Assembly: GCA_017163975.1 (NCBI GenBank)
Contig: JAFFSR010000347.1
Location: forward strand, 6,810,001-6,874,000
Length of the DNA: 64,000 nucleotides
DNA from: Anastatus disparis
Lineage: Eukaryota; Arthropoda; Insecta; Hymenoptera; Eupelmidae
Direction of reading: 5' to 3'
Below are positions 34,500 through 45,439 of this stretch, piece after piece. The first letter of the stretch is position 1, and each line of letters begins with the position of its first letter. A program made the translations under genes and the position numbers. Under the pieces are notes generated by a model that saw nothing but the letters and a program-made list of their open reading frames with translations, did no database searches and had not been told where the DNA came from.

Positions 34500-35272
34500 C
34501 TATAAAACGTCAGAGGGCAATCGGAAGTCACACGATGCCACATGCTGGTCCCACTCCCCTGGTACAAAAAACACGCGACATCCGCGATTAGAATGTCGAC
34601 ACGAAAATGGCAGACTGGTCACCATATCAGTTAACAGCACTACACGCTTGTTGATATCCCGAACTCGGCAATGAGGACAGAACGAGACCTTAGATCCACA
34701 ATTAGCGCACAGTAAATGGCCGTTAACACAAGCCAGCGCAACGTGGAGCATAAGATCACCACATACCGTGCAAGTGAGCAGATCCAATAAAGCCCGTGCA
34801 TAAACAGACTCGACTTCGCGGGGAATCACAACATTATGATACTCTGGAAGCCGAGGGGGCTCAACAGCGTCTTAATGTACAGGTAACTCCTGTACAAATT
34901 GTACCTCGTCGTCACTTTCTGCAGCAGGACTAGGACTCCTTGGCGTCTTTGGGAGCCCCTCCCCTGAACGCCGGATAAAAACTTCAGGACCCGAAGCCAC
35001 AAAACGGCCAGGGCGAGCTTCTGCCCTAGAACCCAGTGGACGCCTGAGAGGTAAACCAGGCCATGAATCCGAAGGGCTCGGACTCCTCGGTGTCCTAGGA
35101 AGTCCTTCACCCGATGGTCGCGCTAACAAATCCGGCCGAGATACGGAAAAAGGATTTGGGCAAGCAGCCACCCGGGAAGCATGGGGCCGCCTGAGAGGTG
35201 GAATGGGCCGCAGACTCTCGGGACTAGAAGAATCAGAATCCCAATTCTGAAACAAAATTTTTATATGTACAA

Positions 35273-35332
<60 letters not shown>

Positions 35333-35922
35333 GTATGTCTAGCAAAAAAATAGACATTCCTCAGATTCAACAGGTATAACACCGGTTGCCAGCCACATGG
35401 CCCACGGCGACTATGCACGTCTTCCAGGACGACCATTACGACGAGAAACCTGAAAAGAGAAAGAAAAATATAAAGGAAAAGGCCCGTGAAAGAGAATTAG
35501 TAGAGATATAAAATTTAATAAACAAACTATTAATTAACGTCCATTACGTAAATTATACGAAAGAAAAGTGAAGAAAATTAAAAGAAACATTCTTATATGT
35601 CTGGACTTACCACTTGTCGTCCCCTAGGCTGGGACAGCTCAACGCCAGACAACAAAGATTCATCAGGCAAATCCTGACGACGCTGTCTACAGCGACACGT
35701 ACGAACACCAGCACCTCGAGTGACACGATCAGTGTCACGAGAAGTCGATGGCCTTGATGCAGGTTCTTCAAACTGAAGCATCCAATCGGTAGAGCGAGGG
35801 CCGCGGGCTCTCCTAGAGCTGTTGATGAAACAACCGCGACCACGTCCACCACGAGCCGACACGGACCCACCGTGGCAAGCCTCAGAATCGCGGGTTGAAA
35901 AATTGACACTACGCGCTTGCAT
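34500..35922 (-). pseudogene. antisense SIAH-type RING zinc-finger gene, spliced, with stops
   Basis: Three candidate exons on the minus strand. D: 35922-35611, 104 codons from MQARSVNFSTRD, Arg/Ser/Gly-rich, ending at donor GTG|GTAAGT. E: from 35449 after TTTCAG, in phase but with TAG at 35411-35413 and a poor donor. F: from 35246 after TTTGTTTCAG to TAG at 34500, phase 0. F holds two tandem repeats of about 46 residues ending TPRSPSP, a TAA at 34872-34874, then (from M at 34829) a RING, CTVCGDLML...CVNGHLLCANC...CPHC, with the cysteine/histidine spacing of SIAH, and a SIAH-type finger CRHSNRGC...HVASC. It then stops, without the SIAH substrate-binding domain. Predicted role: E3 ubiquitin ligase or decoy. 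Splicing D directly to F would also keep the frame. Confidence 0.68.
35279..35331. repeat. (TA)n microsatellite in an antisense intron
   Basis: Pure TA dinucleotide tract inside the putative intron between exons E and F of the SIAH-like gene. Confidence 0.85.
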
Positions 35923-36520
35923 ATTGAGTGAAAAGTTTAAGTAAAACGTGTGAAATTAAGAATAGTCAAAATTAGACTGAGAAAGGCACGTAAAAATATT
36001 GGACTATTTAAACAAAAATAGCCACTAACACAAGCACTCATAGTCACAAAAATCAAGGAAAATATAAGAAAAAAAGTGTCAAATGCAACTTACCAAATCA
36101 GCATTGAACGTATATATATATGAAAGTTTCCAAAGAAATGGAATTTATCAAACCGCGCTTAACAAAGTAATAATCATCGGATAAATACGCTTAATTGCAA
36201 TTCCGTCTCTCTCTTATAACAAAGGTATATTATAAGAAATATGTAAGGGGATAGCAAGAATATTTCTATATAGAAATGTGTATGCGCACATACATGCATA
36301 TGTGTATACATATGCATATATACGTATAAAGTATAGCAATGCTTAAAGAAACTTTTTTAATAAAAGACAGTTTTTACTACTTGCTTACCTCAACAAATAA
36401 TGTAAAAAAGAGAAAATTTTAAAGTAGACAGAACAGAAAAAAATAAATGAAAAAAAAAAGAACGAAATGAATATTACAAACAAAAAAAAAAGAATTCTTT
36501 TAAATTAGCAATTAATCTTT
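35923..36520. other. interval upstream of the antisense SIAH-like gene
   Basis: Non-coding. On the minus strand this would hold the promoter or leader of the RING gene. I see no strong TATA box (a weak TTTAAATA lies near 36005-36015) and no convincing splice acceptor before the ATG at 35922. Confidence 0.45.
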
Positions 36521-37250
36521 GATTAGATTAGATTAGATATTGTTTATTTTGTATTATAATTACAAAAAAGCGTGAAAATTACAAATGAAGTTGAAAAAAT
36601 ACATAAAAATACTTTAAATAGCCTTGCACATATAAAATCAAAATAGTACAGTATGATATCACAGTCATAAAACATAATAGAGATAGTAATACTGTAATAG
36701 TAAGTCAATAAATTAAATAAAAGCGATATCACAGTTAACACGAATAAATACACGCAAAAAGTATAAATAATATAGTTAAAAATCAGTCTCAATATCTATC
36801 AGTCAAAATAATTACATAAAATCAAGCGTGTAAAGAGCGCAGTCGAAATATCAGCAGTATACAGTAAGTTAAAATCACAGCAAGTTGAATGTACAGTAAT
36901 ATACAAGTCAATCTGATAAAAATATAATCATTCACTCTATGCACACACATCCTACATACACGCCAATAAATACAATCATGCCTTAAATCTATAAAGGGTA
37001 CATCACATAATAAATTAACACATATGATATAGTCCGAAAATAATACTGTTTAATCGAGGTCGAATAAAAACCTCCTCAGAGCGGCTTTAAACCTGCTGAT
37101 TGATGGAAGATTTTTAATATCAGCAGGTAGGGAGTTCCAAAAATGCGCTACTTGAACTTGAAAGGAATTTCTTCCAGTCTCAGTGCGCATGAAGGGCACC
37201 GCAAGATCTTTAATCTCACCCCTGGTGGTCGCTCTAGGTCGCAAAGGGCT
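36521..37250 (-). mobile_element. 3' end of a LINE, minus strand, ending in a GATTA repeat
   Basis: On the minus strand the protein tail RTETGRNSFQVQVAHFWNSLP and NLPSISRFKAALRRFLFD is the characteristic C-terminus of many LINE reverse-transcriptase ORFs. It stops at TAA 37050 and is followed by a 3' untranslated stretch ending in short tandem ATCTA/ATCTAATC units (plus strand GATTAGATTAGATTAGATA, 36521-36539), a typical LINE tail. The upstream limit (about 37250) is estimated. It lies inside exon C of the antisense gene. Confidence 0.65.
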
Positions 37251-37816
37251 TATAACGCGCCGTGACAACGAGCTCACAACCTGGCGGTACAGAGCATGAG
37301 CCTCACCCAAGGAAGCAGGAACATCCGCACCAGCATGGGAAGCCTAAAATACAAAATACATTAATTAATAATTAAGAAGGAGCAAATAGTATTAAATGTT
37401 AAATAAAAAGAAAAAAACCTACCTGTAAGCGATGTCGGATAACATTCTTCGGAACAAAAGGAGAATACTTAATGTTTATATACCAACCCCTTACAGGGGT
37501 GGTACGAAGATGTTGTTCTTGGAAGGTGCACGTCCGCACCAACTGGTCCAGCTGTAGGTCGATTTCAGCCTTGGATAGAGGAGCAGCCACATCAGGAAAC
37601 TGCAATTAAATACATCAACGTGGTCACTAAACACTGTTAAAATAAAAATGGAAGAGAAAGAAATTTCCTCATCAAAACAAAAAAAAAGCCTTCTTACCAC
37701 ATGCACGGAATGCCGATTCCACAGTCCTGTAGACTCATGCATAAACTTTAGGATCGCCTCCATGGGCTTCTTATCTTGGTACTTGACAAAAGCTTGACCT
37801 TGATTCATGGTTAGCT
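37050..37816 (-). CDS. antisense three-exon gene of unknown function, frame intact
   Basis: Minus-strand exons with consensus splice sites. A: about 37816-37698, after a pyrimidine tract and TATAG, ATG at 37808, 37 codons (MNQGQAFVKYQDKKPMEA...), donor GTG|GTAAGA. B: 37599-37423 after AATTGCAG, 59 codons (FPDVAAPLSKAEIDLQLDQL... VPKNVIRHRLQ), donor CAG|GTAGGT. C: 37343-37050 after ATTTTAG, about 97 codons to TAA. All junctions are phase 0 and no stop interrupts, giving about 193 residues. Exons A and B match no family I recognise; the C-terminal 60 residues derive from a LINE RT tail. The acceptor before exon A implies an upstream 5' UTR exon. It could be the 5' part of the RING gene transcription unit or separate. 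Three intact junctions are unlikely by chance. Confidence 0.6.
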
Positions 37817-38310
37817 ATAAAAAGAAAAAAAAACACATAACGTAATTATAGAAAAAATATATATACAATCAAGTACACAAATATTGTAGACAAAAAAATG
37901 TTAAGTTATAAAGCGCACATGTAATTACAAATTACTATAGAATAGCATAAATGCATGCGTAATAAAATAAAACAACAAACACACGACGACAAGTATCGTG
38001 AAATAATGAAATAAAACTTTTTTGATTACAGAAAATATTTTTTTATGAATGCATCTGTGCATAAACAAAAGTTTAGTTACACTTACAAAAAAAAATATAT
38101 GTTATATTATTATAAATAAACAAACAATGTACTAATATAAGTATAAGCATAATAATACTAAATCGCGAACTGTAAATAAAACAAAGCAAAAAAATCATAG
38201 AAAAACGTAAATGCAAATTTCATACACAAAAAAAATACATTTATGCATATGCTTATATTAACATATATCAATCAAATAATTATATGAAATAAATATTTAA
38301 AATACACACG
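37817..38310. other. A-rich interval
   Basis: Non-coding, A-rich on the plus strand. It should contain the 5' UTR exon and promoter of the antisense three-exon gene; I cannot locate them. Confidence 0.45.
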
Positions 38311-38742
38311 CAAGTCAAAATGCGCGTAGTCAGCAAAAAGTTCTACTTTAGAAAATAATTAATCAAGCATAGACAAATATACAGGTATCGAAACAAAAAT
38401 ATGAAATAAATAGATATACAAGTCAAAATGCGCGTAGTCAGTAAAAAGTTCTACTTTAGAAAATAATTAATCAAGCATAGACAAATATACAGGTATCGAA
38501 ACAAAAATATGAAATAAATAGATATACAAGTCAAAATGCGCGTAGTCAGCAAAAAGTTCTACTTTAGAAAATAATTAATCAAGCATAGACAAATATAAAG
38601 GTATCGAAACAAAAATATGAAATAAATAGATATACAAGTCGAAATGCGCATAGTCAGCAAAAAGTTCTATTTTGAAAAATAATTAACTAGGCATAAACAA
38701 ATAGACATACATCAAAACAAAAATATAAATTAATTAAATACA
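38311..38742 (+). repeat. tandem repeat, 108-bp unit, four copies
   Basis: CAAGTCAAAATGCGCGTAG begins at 38311, 38419, 38527 and (with a change) 38635. The first three copies are nearly identical and the fourth is diverged. Each unit includes GTCAGCAAAAAGTTCTACTT. A degraded partial copy follows to about 38800. Confidence 0.88.
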
Positions 38743-38915
38743 TAAGTAATATGAAATGCACGTAGTCAGTAAGATAAAAGTTAGAAAATAATTAATTAAA
38801 CAAACAACAGCACGGATAGATTAAAATTATAAAATATATACAATAATGCGGAAAGTCAGCAAGAAAAGAAATGAAAATAAACGAAAATTACAACGAAAAT
38901 AATTATATAAGAAAG

Positions 38916-38983
<68 letters not shown>

Positions 38984-39738
38984 TAACCAATAAATAAAAA
39001 TATTCTAAGAATAAAATGCTACGAAATATTCAAATACGAATTAACAAAATATACGAAGCTATGCGAAAACGCGCATTATCAGCAAAACCGAAAAAAAAAT
39101 CTAAGGTTAAAGAAAGTCAAAGATACTTAATAAGAAAAAGAAACATTTAAAAAAAATATATAGATGCATATGAAGAAAAAAAAGAGGGAAAAGTAAAGAG
39201 AAATTAACCCAAGAGTAAAATAAATGTTGTCAGCGAGACATGACCAATTATGAATTAAAAAAACAAAAGAACAATATATATATAATAATAAAAATAATTT
39301 TAAGAACATGAAATTTAATCAAACATTACCCTAGTAAATAGCAAAGTATATAAGATAATTTACAAGGATAAGGAATTAACAAAAAAAGATTATTAATAAA
39401 AAGAACAAGCAAATTAGAAAAAAAAATCTAAACAATTGAAGCAAAGAAAATTACTATAATAAGTAAGAATATTAATAAATAAATTAATACACAAAAATAA
39501 AACAAAATATAAATAAAACAAAAAAGGATAAGCAATAAGAAAACGCTATGAATTATCTATAAATTAGTAATTACCAATGTAATTAATTATGCATAAATAA
39601 TAACAAAATATATATATATATATATATTATAGACATATGTAAACAAAGAAAAAAATTTTGAATAACTTACCTTATTAAACAAAAGAACTATAATGATACA
39701 AGCTAATGAACGGTAAAAATGCACTTCTATAGCACCGA
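38743..39738. other. A-rich spacer with (TA)n tract
   Basis: No gene. Contains a (TA)n tract at about 38922-38978 and many A-runs; GCGCATTATCAGC-type echoes of the upstream repeat near 39070. Confidence 0.5.
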
Positions 39739-39986
39739 CACTTTGCAGTCAAATTCACACGCACGTGAGCATATACGACTCACAGTGAAAAGAATACCAA
39801 CACTTTGCAGTCAAATTCACACGCACGTGAGCATATACGATTCACAGTGAAAAAAATACCAACATTTTGCAGTCAAATTCACACGCACGTAAGCATATAC
39901 GATTCACAGTCAAAAAATTACAAACACTTTGCAGTCAAATTCACACGTACGTAATCACGTACGCACATGCACAGCCTAAAGGCTTC
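39739..39986 (+). repeat. tandem repeat, 62-bp unit, four copies
   Basis: CACTTTGCAGTCAAATTCAC starts at 39739, 39801, 39863 (CATTTTG variant) and 39925. Units contain CACGCACGTGAGCATATACG, a CACGTG E-box-like core, and are GC-richer than their surroundings. Confidence 0.88.
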
Positions 39987-40166
39987 AAACCGTAAGAGCC
40001 CCTACCGCTAGTGATCAAGCACTCAGACGCATACAGACGTAATAGGTATACGGACTGTATAACAGTGTGCGCAACGAATTATAGCACAAAGAGCAATAAA
40101 GCACGTGTAGTATAGGCACGAACATAAGAGTACATAGACGGGCCACTCACAAAAAAAGAGAGAATT

Positions 40167-40600
40167 ATAATTAATTAAACAATAAATAATAATAAACAAA
40201 GATGATAAATTATTTATTATATAATATACATAAATAAACACTATAATATCACTCAATATTGTTAAACATAATTAATTAAACAATAAATAATAATAAACAA
40301 AAATGATAAATTATTTATTATATAATATACATAAATAAACACTATAATATCACTTAATATTGTTAAACATAATTAATTAAACAATAAATAATAATAAACA
40401 AAAATGATGAATTATTTATTATATAATATACATAAATAAACACTATAATATCACTCAATATTGTTAAACATAATTAATTAAACAATAAATAATAATAATC
40501 AAAAATGATAAATTATTTATTATATAATATACATAAATAAACACTATAATATCACTTAATATTGTTAAACATAATTGATTAAACAATAAATAAGAATAAA
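40167..40600 (+). repeat. tandem repeat, 101-bp unit, four copies plus partial
   Basis: ATAATTAATTAAACAATAAA recurs at 40167, 40268, 40369, 40470 and 40571 (start of a partial fifth). Units are almost identical and end ATCACT(C/T)AATATTGTTAAAC. Confidence 0.88.
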
Positions 40601-40737
40601 CTCACACACCTATATCAGGACAAGAATAGGAAAATCATTTATAATAATTATTATATAATCATTAATAAACATACATAAACACTACAATAATGTTATAATC
40701 ACTTAATATTATTAAATATAAATAATTAAACAATAAA

Positions 40738-41090
40738 TAATGACTATATATATATATTAAAATTGAGAATTAACGCATAACCCTATTTTGGGACACACCA
40801 TGTTCCAGTTTCGGGACACATACATATAAACCATATTGCAATACCGCGACAGGTAGAGGGAAATCATTAATAATAAGTATAAAACTATAATATAACCATT
40901 AATAAACGTACATAAACATTACAATAATGTTATAGGCACTTAATATTATTAAATATAAATAATTAAACAATAAATGATGACTATATATATATATATATAT
41001 TAAAATTGAGAATTAACGCATAACCCTATTTTGGGACACACCATGTTTCAGTTTCGGGACACATATACAAACCATATTATAATATCGGAC
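40738..41090 (+). repeat. long direct duplication with GGGACACACCATGTT box
   Basis: A segment with AATTGAGAATTAACGCATAA, CCCTATTTTGGGACACACC and CAGTTTCGGGACACAT occurs at about 40760-40840 and again at about 41004-41073, spacing about 243 bp. It lies just before the envelope region and may belong to its leader. Confidence 0.7.
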
Positions 41091-41410
41091 CACATCAGAA
41101 AATCATTATTAACCTTAAAAAGGGATAAATTAGGTATAGTTAAATAATGTAAAGAGTAATTATAACCTTTAATTATTAGTAAACAAGTTATACAAAAAAA
41201 ATACGATATAATAAAAATTGAATATTATATTATAATAACGGGACATTTATGAAAAAAAAAATAACGCCATTAAACAAATAAAATAAAGATAAAAAAAAAA
41301 TTTTTTAAATAGAGGGCACATAATTAAATAAACTTATTGATCATAAATAAACATAAAATATACATTCACCTTATAACAAGGTAAGAAGTAGATAAGATTC
41401 CTGCCTAACA

Positions 41411-41418
41411 TATTGCAG
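41411..41418 (+). promoter_or_regulatory. candidate splice acceptor for a subgenomic env mRNA
   Basis: TATTGCAG|GTACAC precedes the first recognisable envelope codons. Errantiviral envelopes are expressed from spliced RNA, so an acceptor is expected here; the site has little pyrimidine tract, hence low confidence. Confidence 0.35.
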
Positions 41419-41469
41419 GTACACAGGGGCCCAAGAACATGAGAAGGAACCATATATAGACTATATATA

Positions 41470-43151
41470 TATAAATCCCGGGATATATCTAGAAAAAATT
41501 GGAACTATAGCCATAACAACCACTTCCTGGAAATTAATTCAACAAATAAACTTGGAACCATTCCTCGGCAGAGAACAAAAACTGAAATATAACTGGCAGA
41601 TACTTAGAAATGAATGTAATAAATTAACTGAAATAAACGAACACTGCCAATTTAAGGAGCAATTAGTCAACTTTATCAGCAAATAGACAACACGCGAGAA
41701 GACATCGAAAAGATTATCGAACTATTAGACGGACACAAAGTACACCCTAAAAGAAACAAAAGGGCATGGTTCTCGGGAATAGGAAAGGTGAGCAAATTTC
41801 TATTTGGTACATTAGACGAAGACACAGAACGGGAATTAAAAACGCTAATAGAAAGTAAAAGTAATAAAACAAGCGATATCGCAAATCTACTTGCAAACCA
41901 GACAGAGTTAATTTATAAGGAATTTAGACTAATGCATGAGAAAGCTGCAAAACTGGAAGCTGCCATCAACAAGATGAAAAATAAAAAAGCACAAGAGTGG
42001 GACGAAACAGGATTTATAGCAGCAATACAGCTTTCAGAAGACAATATTATTCAATCAAGCTTGATACTCAAACGCTCTTAGACATAATAATATTTGCATC
42101 AAGAGGAGTAATTCACCCTCGCCTGATAAATATAAATGATCTGTATCATACTAAAGAATTAATAGAAAAGTCGCTTTAAGGACTAACGATACCCAATATC
42201 AACGGAACGATCCCATTCATGGATGTATTTAAAGTCTCTGACATCTCAATAATAATAACAAACTCCCATCTCATACATCACATTGAGATGCCATTAATCA
42301 ACCAAGATAGATATGCGCTAATAAAAGCCACACCTATACCCGTACCACAGAATAATGACAAAAACACATCCTTATGCGCATATATTTGGCCGGATATACA
42401 ACAGTTTGCATTAAATGCAAAATCAAGGAATTACATACCTGTAGACCAAGAAGAAAAGAATAAATGCAGAATGTTCAACGATCTCTACATCTGTGAAAAC
42501 ACAGAGCCTGTGAGAAATATAAATATAAATACGGCCTGCGAAATTAAACTAAGCATGGATACTCGAACCAAAGAACTGTCTACGTGCAGAATAAAGATAA
42601 TAAAATTAAAAACAACATACTGGACACGCACCCACAACACCAATACGTGGTTGTTTTCTGCAAACGCCGAAGAAGAACTTATCATTGACTGCAGACATAA
42701 AGCTCAACAGAAATTAATGATAAGAGGAATTGGGACTTTACACCTAACACCGGGGTGCGTAGCACGAACCAGCACAGTAGAACTAACGGCCAATACGAAT
42801 ATAATAACAAATATAACTTCCCAAGTTTTTAACGAAACACATATGGACATAATAGCATTATTAAAGGACATTAAAACAGAAAATATGAATGAAATCACTA
42901 AAATCCTCGAGGATACGGAAGTTTCAAGTATAATGCCTCACGAAGGAAACACCCCTACCAGATCACTCGAAGTCGGTAGCGACTTACAAAAAGTAATAAA
43001 TAGAGCTCGCGAGTTGGGAAAATACCACGCGATTACAACCAAATTCACTATATTAACGGATACAATGACCTATTCTGGCGCAACAATACTTATATTAGGG
43101 GCGTTAATAATCACCATATGGAAAGCTCGAGCCTGGGGGGGGTTCCCATAA
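41470..43151 (+). pseudogene. env: env: baculovirus-F/errantivirus-type envelope protein, broken
   Basis: N-terminal part (about 41485-41680, frame 2) reads EKIGTIAITTTSWKLIQQIN, the expected start of F-type envelope ectodomains. A basic furin-like site, KRNKR, precedes the hydrophobic fusion-peptide-like AWFSGIGKVSKFLFGTLDED at about 41765-41825, a hallmark of this family. The C-terminal part (42219-43151, 310 codons) is Cys-containing ectodomain and ends with a transmembrane helix, GATILILGALIITIW, then a short tail. Breaks: a frameshift near 41680, another near 42050, and TAA at 42177-42179. It would mediate membrane fusion and possible cell-to-cell transfer. This copy is non-functional. 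Confidence 0.85.
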
Positions 43152-43588
43152 GACTAATCATGATAAAGTAATTTCAGGTACCAACACCATCCACAGGGAA
43201 TACATTATCCACAACCCTGGCCAAGAGATGCAACAATTTGAACCAAGGAATATCCTGAAACGAGATAGCATGATGATATCTTCATCACATGCATTGAATA
43301 GAATCCACATCGTAGATGAAGAAGAACCAACGAACTAAAATTATGAAAGCCAAAAACAGTCGTATATACATAAGTCGAAACTTAATTGTAAATATAAAAG
43401 AGAGAGATATAGAATCGAAATGTAATTAATAGGTACACGACACTACTCCACATTAACCAATGTAACACATACAATTAGGCAAGCTTAAATAAATCTCATT
43501 AAATTATATAGAGCCTTAGAAAAAAAAATTTTTTTTAATTTTTTAAGTAGGTTAATCGTCGAGGGCGCCGATACCACGGCCTCAGACG
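43152..43588. other. 3' region before the LTR
   Basis: Short polar open stretch after env (to about 43338), then AT-rich sequence, an A9/T8 run at about 43520-43536 and GATACCACGGCCTCAGACG directly before the LTR. No classical polypurine tract is visible at the LTR border; the A-run is the nearest candidate. Confidence 0.5.
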
Positions 43589-44185
43589 TGTTACGGATTC
43601 TATATCCCATAAAATAAACGAGGATTAATATCAGCAAGATACAAAGAATGCGATGAATACACGTTCCAACAAGTAAAGACGAAAAACGCTGACCGTCATA
43701 CTAACAAGTTATAACCTGCCTGGAAACGATGAAAAACGTCGAGCACCATAGAAAAAGAGCTTACCACCCAGCAACAGGTTAAGACCAGAACGGAAAGTCA
43801 CTGACGGACTGATCAGCAAATTCCAATCAATAACGAATATTCTAGAAGGATAGGCACGTGGAAACAACGAATTTGGCGAGTATAAATACAGCCGGATGCA
43901 CCACGAGGTAGAGAGAGTAAGCAACCAACCTTCAACCACGAACGACGGGAGTACGCCCGATTGGAGCAAGCAGCAAGGAACGTATTAGGCGACGAATTAA
44001 TAATAGGACATATCTCTCTCTCGACGAAAGTATTAATAAACTTATATTCATATCATGATTACTGAGTATTTATTTAATTCTTAACGCAAACTGACTGCTT
44101 GAGTTTACCAAGATTAGTCGTGATACAAAAGATACCCACCATCTTATAATCAAATATAAATATACATATACGTAAAAACGTAACG
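43589..44185 (+). repeat. 3' LTR of the 18.9-kb retroelement
   Basis: Starts TGTTACGGATTC and ends AACGTAACG, followed by GTGT (44186-44189) matching the 5' flank. TATA box at 43881-43888. About a dozen substitutions and one small indel relative to the 5' LTR by eye. Confidence 0.9.
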
Positions 44186-44294
44186 GTGTACAACATTTAA
44201 AAATTGAAAATATTAAATTTAAATTTTTAAAAATATAATAAAAAAAATTTTTTAATATAAATTAATATTATAAAAAATATAATACCTTTTTTAA

Positions 44295-44637
44295 GAGCAG
44301 GCCGGATTCGCTGTCCTTGTCTATTTGAGATTTTTGTTATTTACTCAAGTATTAATCGGTGTTTCTGCAAATTGAAGGTTAAGCGCAACAAATATTATTA
44401 TTACAAATATTTATGCTCAAGAAGAAAAAAATCTATCGCTTTGTTTTTGAGAAAAGTAAGTCACGCGAAAATATTATAAACATAAACTTTTACTTTGGCG
44501 TTACTTACTTTTCTCAAAAACAAAGCGGTAGATTCTTTTTTTCTTGTGCATAGATGTTCATAATAGTAATATCTATTGTGCTCAACCTTTAATTTGAAGA
44601 TACACTGATTAATACTTGCGTAAATAACAAACAACTC
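44295..44637. repeat. foldback MITE, copy 1
   Basis: Left arm (GTTATTTACTCAAGTATTAATC..., AAGCGCAACAAATATTATTA, GCTTTGTTTTTGAGAAAAG) is matched inversely by the right arm (CTTTTCTCAAAAACAAAGC..., TTAATACTTGCGTAAATAAC). A second copy is at 48288-48640. There is no coding capacity. Confidence 0.8.
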
Positions 44638-44784
44638 AATTGTTACTCGGTCGGTATCAGGTTCTACTCCGGCCTACCGTTAATGTTTTTATATTATATA
44701 AACTGATCATAATTTTCAATTTATGAACCAAATTTTTTTTTACTGCAAATAAATATTTTATTGTTATAAAAAATAATTTTATAA

Positions 44785-45134
44785 TTATGAATTTTCAAGT
44801 AAAATATTATTTACGTGATTTTTTATATGCCTTTTTAAATAATCATTCCTTGAAAATTTTTTATTACAAATAAAGCATGCAAATTTTTGTTTCCTATGCT
44901 CAGCTAATATATGTCTTATTAAATTAGATTTCGTACTAAAATTTTTCTTACAATAAATACATAATTCCTTTTTTGTTTGTGAGTTCTTTCATGTCTTCTA
45001 ATATTTTTAATTTTAATAAATAAGCCACATGTTCTACAACTTATAGTTTTAATATGAATTCTATTTATATGTATTTTTAAAAATTCAGATATAGAATAAG
45101 AATTTTTGCAAAACGGGCATTGAAATACATCCAT
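44785..45134 (-). pseudogene. small C2H2 zinc-finger gene, one frameshift
   Basis: Starts MDVFQCPFCKNSYS. Four fingers are readable: CPFC...HINRIH, CRTC...HERTH in the first frame, then CIYC...HILAEH and CFIC...HIKNH in the next, ending at TAA 44785-44787. The shift falls at a six-T run (44969-44974; an A-run in the coding strand). With it the product would be about 116 residues. C2H2 fingers bind DNA; short proteins of this type occur both as host genes and as mobile-element passengers. Host status cannot be decided here. Confidence 0.65.
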
Positions 45135-45439
45135 TTTTCCTATTAATATTAAGTTTAAACATTAATTTTCATTAAATAATAATTTTATAAAAAACTTGGG
45201 TAACATTTTAATTATATTTTATGTATGGGGATTTATAATTTTATTTAAGTTTAATTTCATTCTGTTTTTATTATATTTAAAAAAAATAAAATATAATAAG
45301 CATAAAACATAATAATTTACATCAATGACTTTTTAGGGGTCCACCTTAGCTTTATTTGACATTTTCATTGATTGCAATTTTCTAATATGAAAGAGAGAGA
45401 AAGAGAAAGAGTCTACTTACTCTTTACTTAGCTGCCTAC

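Larger units (their letters stand above)
25238..44185 (+). mobile_element. 18.9-kb Ty3/gypsy-type LTR retroelement with env and accessory domains
   Basis: Bounded by 596-597 bp LTRs (25238-25833 and 43589-44185) and by GTGT on both sides (25234-25237, 44186-44189). Plus-strand order: gag, protease, RT, RNase H, OTU-like domain, macro-like domain, integrase, then a long interval, then an F-type envelope. RT-RNase H before integrase places it in Ty3/gypsy, and the envelope resembles that of errantiviruses. The plus strand is strongly A-rich throughout, including the interval, which argues that the interval is old cargo rather than unrelated DNA. The interval carries two spliced minus-strand genes and three tandem-repeat blocks. 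At almost 19 kb it is far longer than typical insect gypsy elements (about 7-9 kb). Numerous stops and frameshifts make this copy non-autonomous. Confidence 0.88.

Noticed and set aside
38311..40600. CRISPR-like regular repeats
   Set aside because: Repeats are head-to-tail tandem units without unique spacers, in a eukaryotic retroelement.
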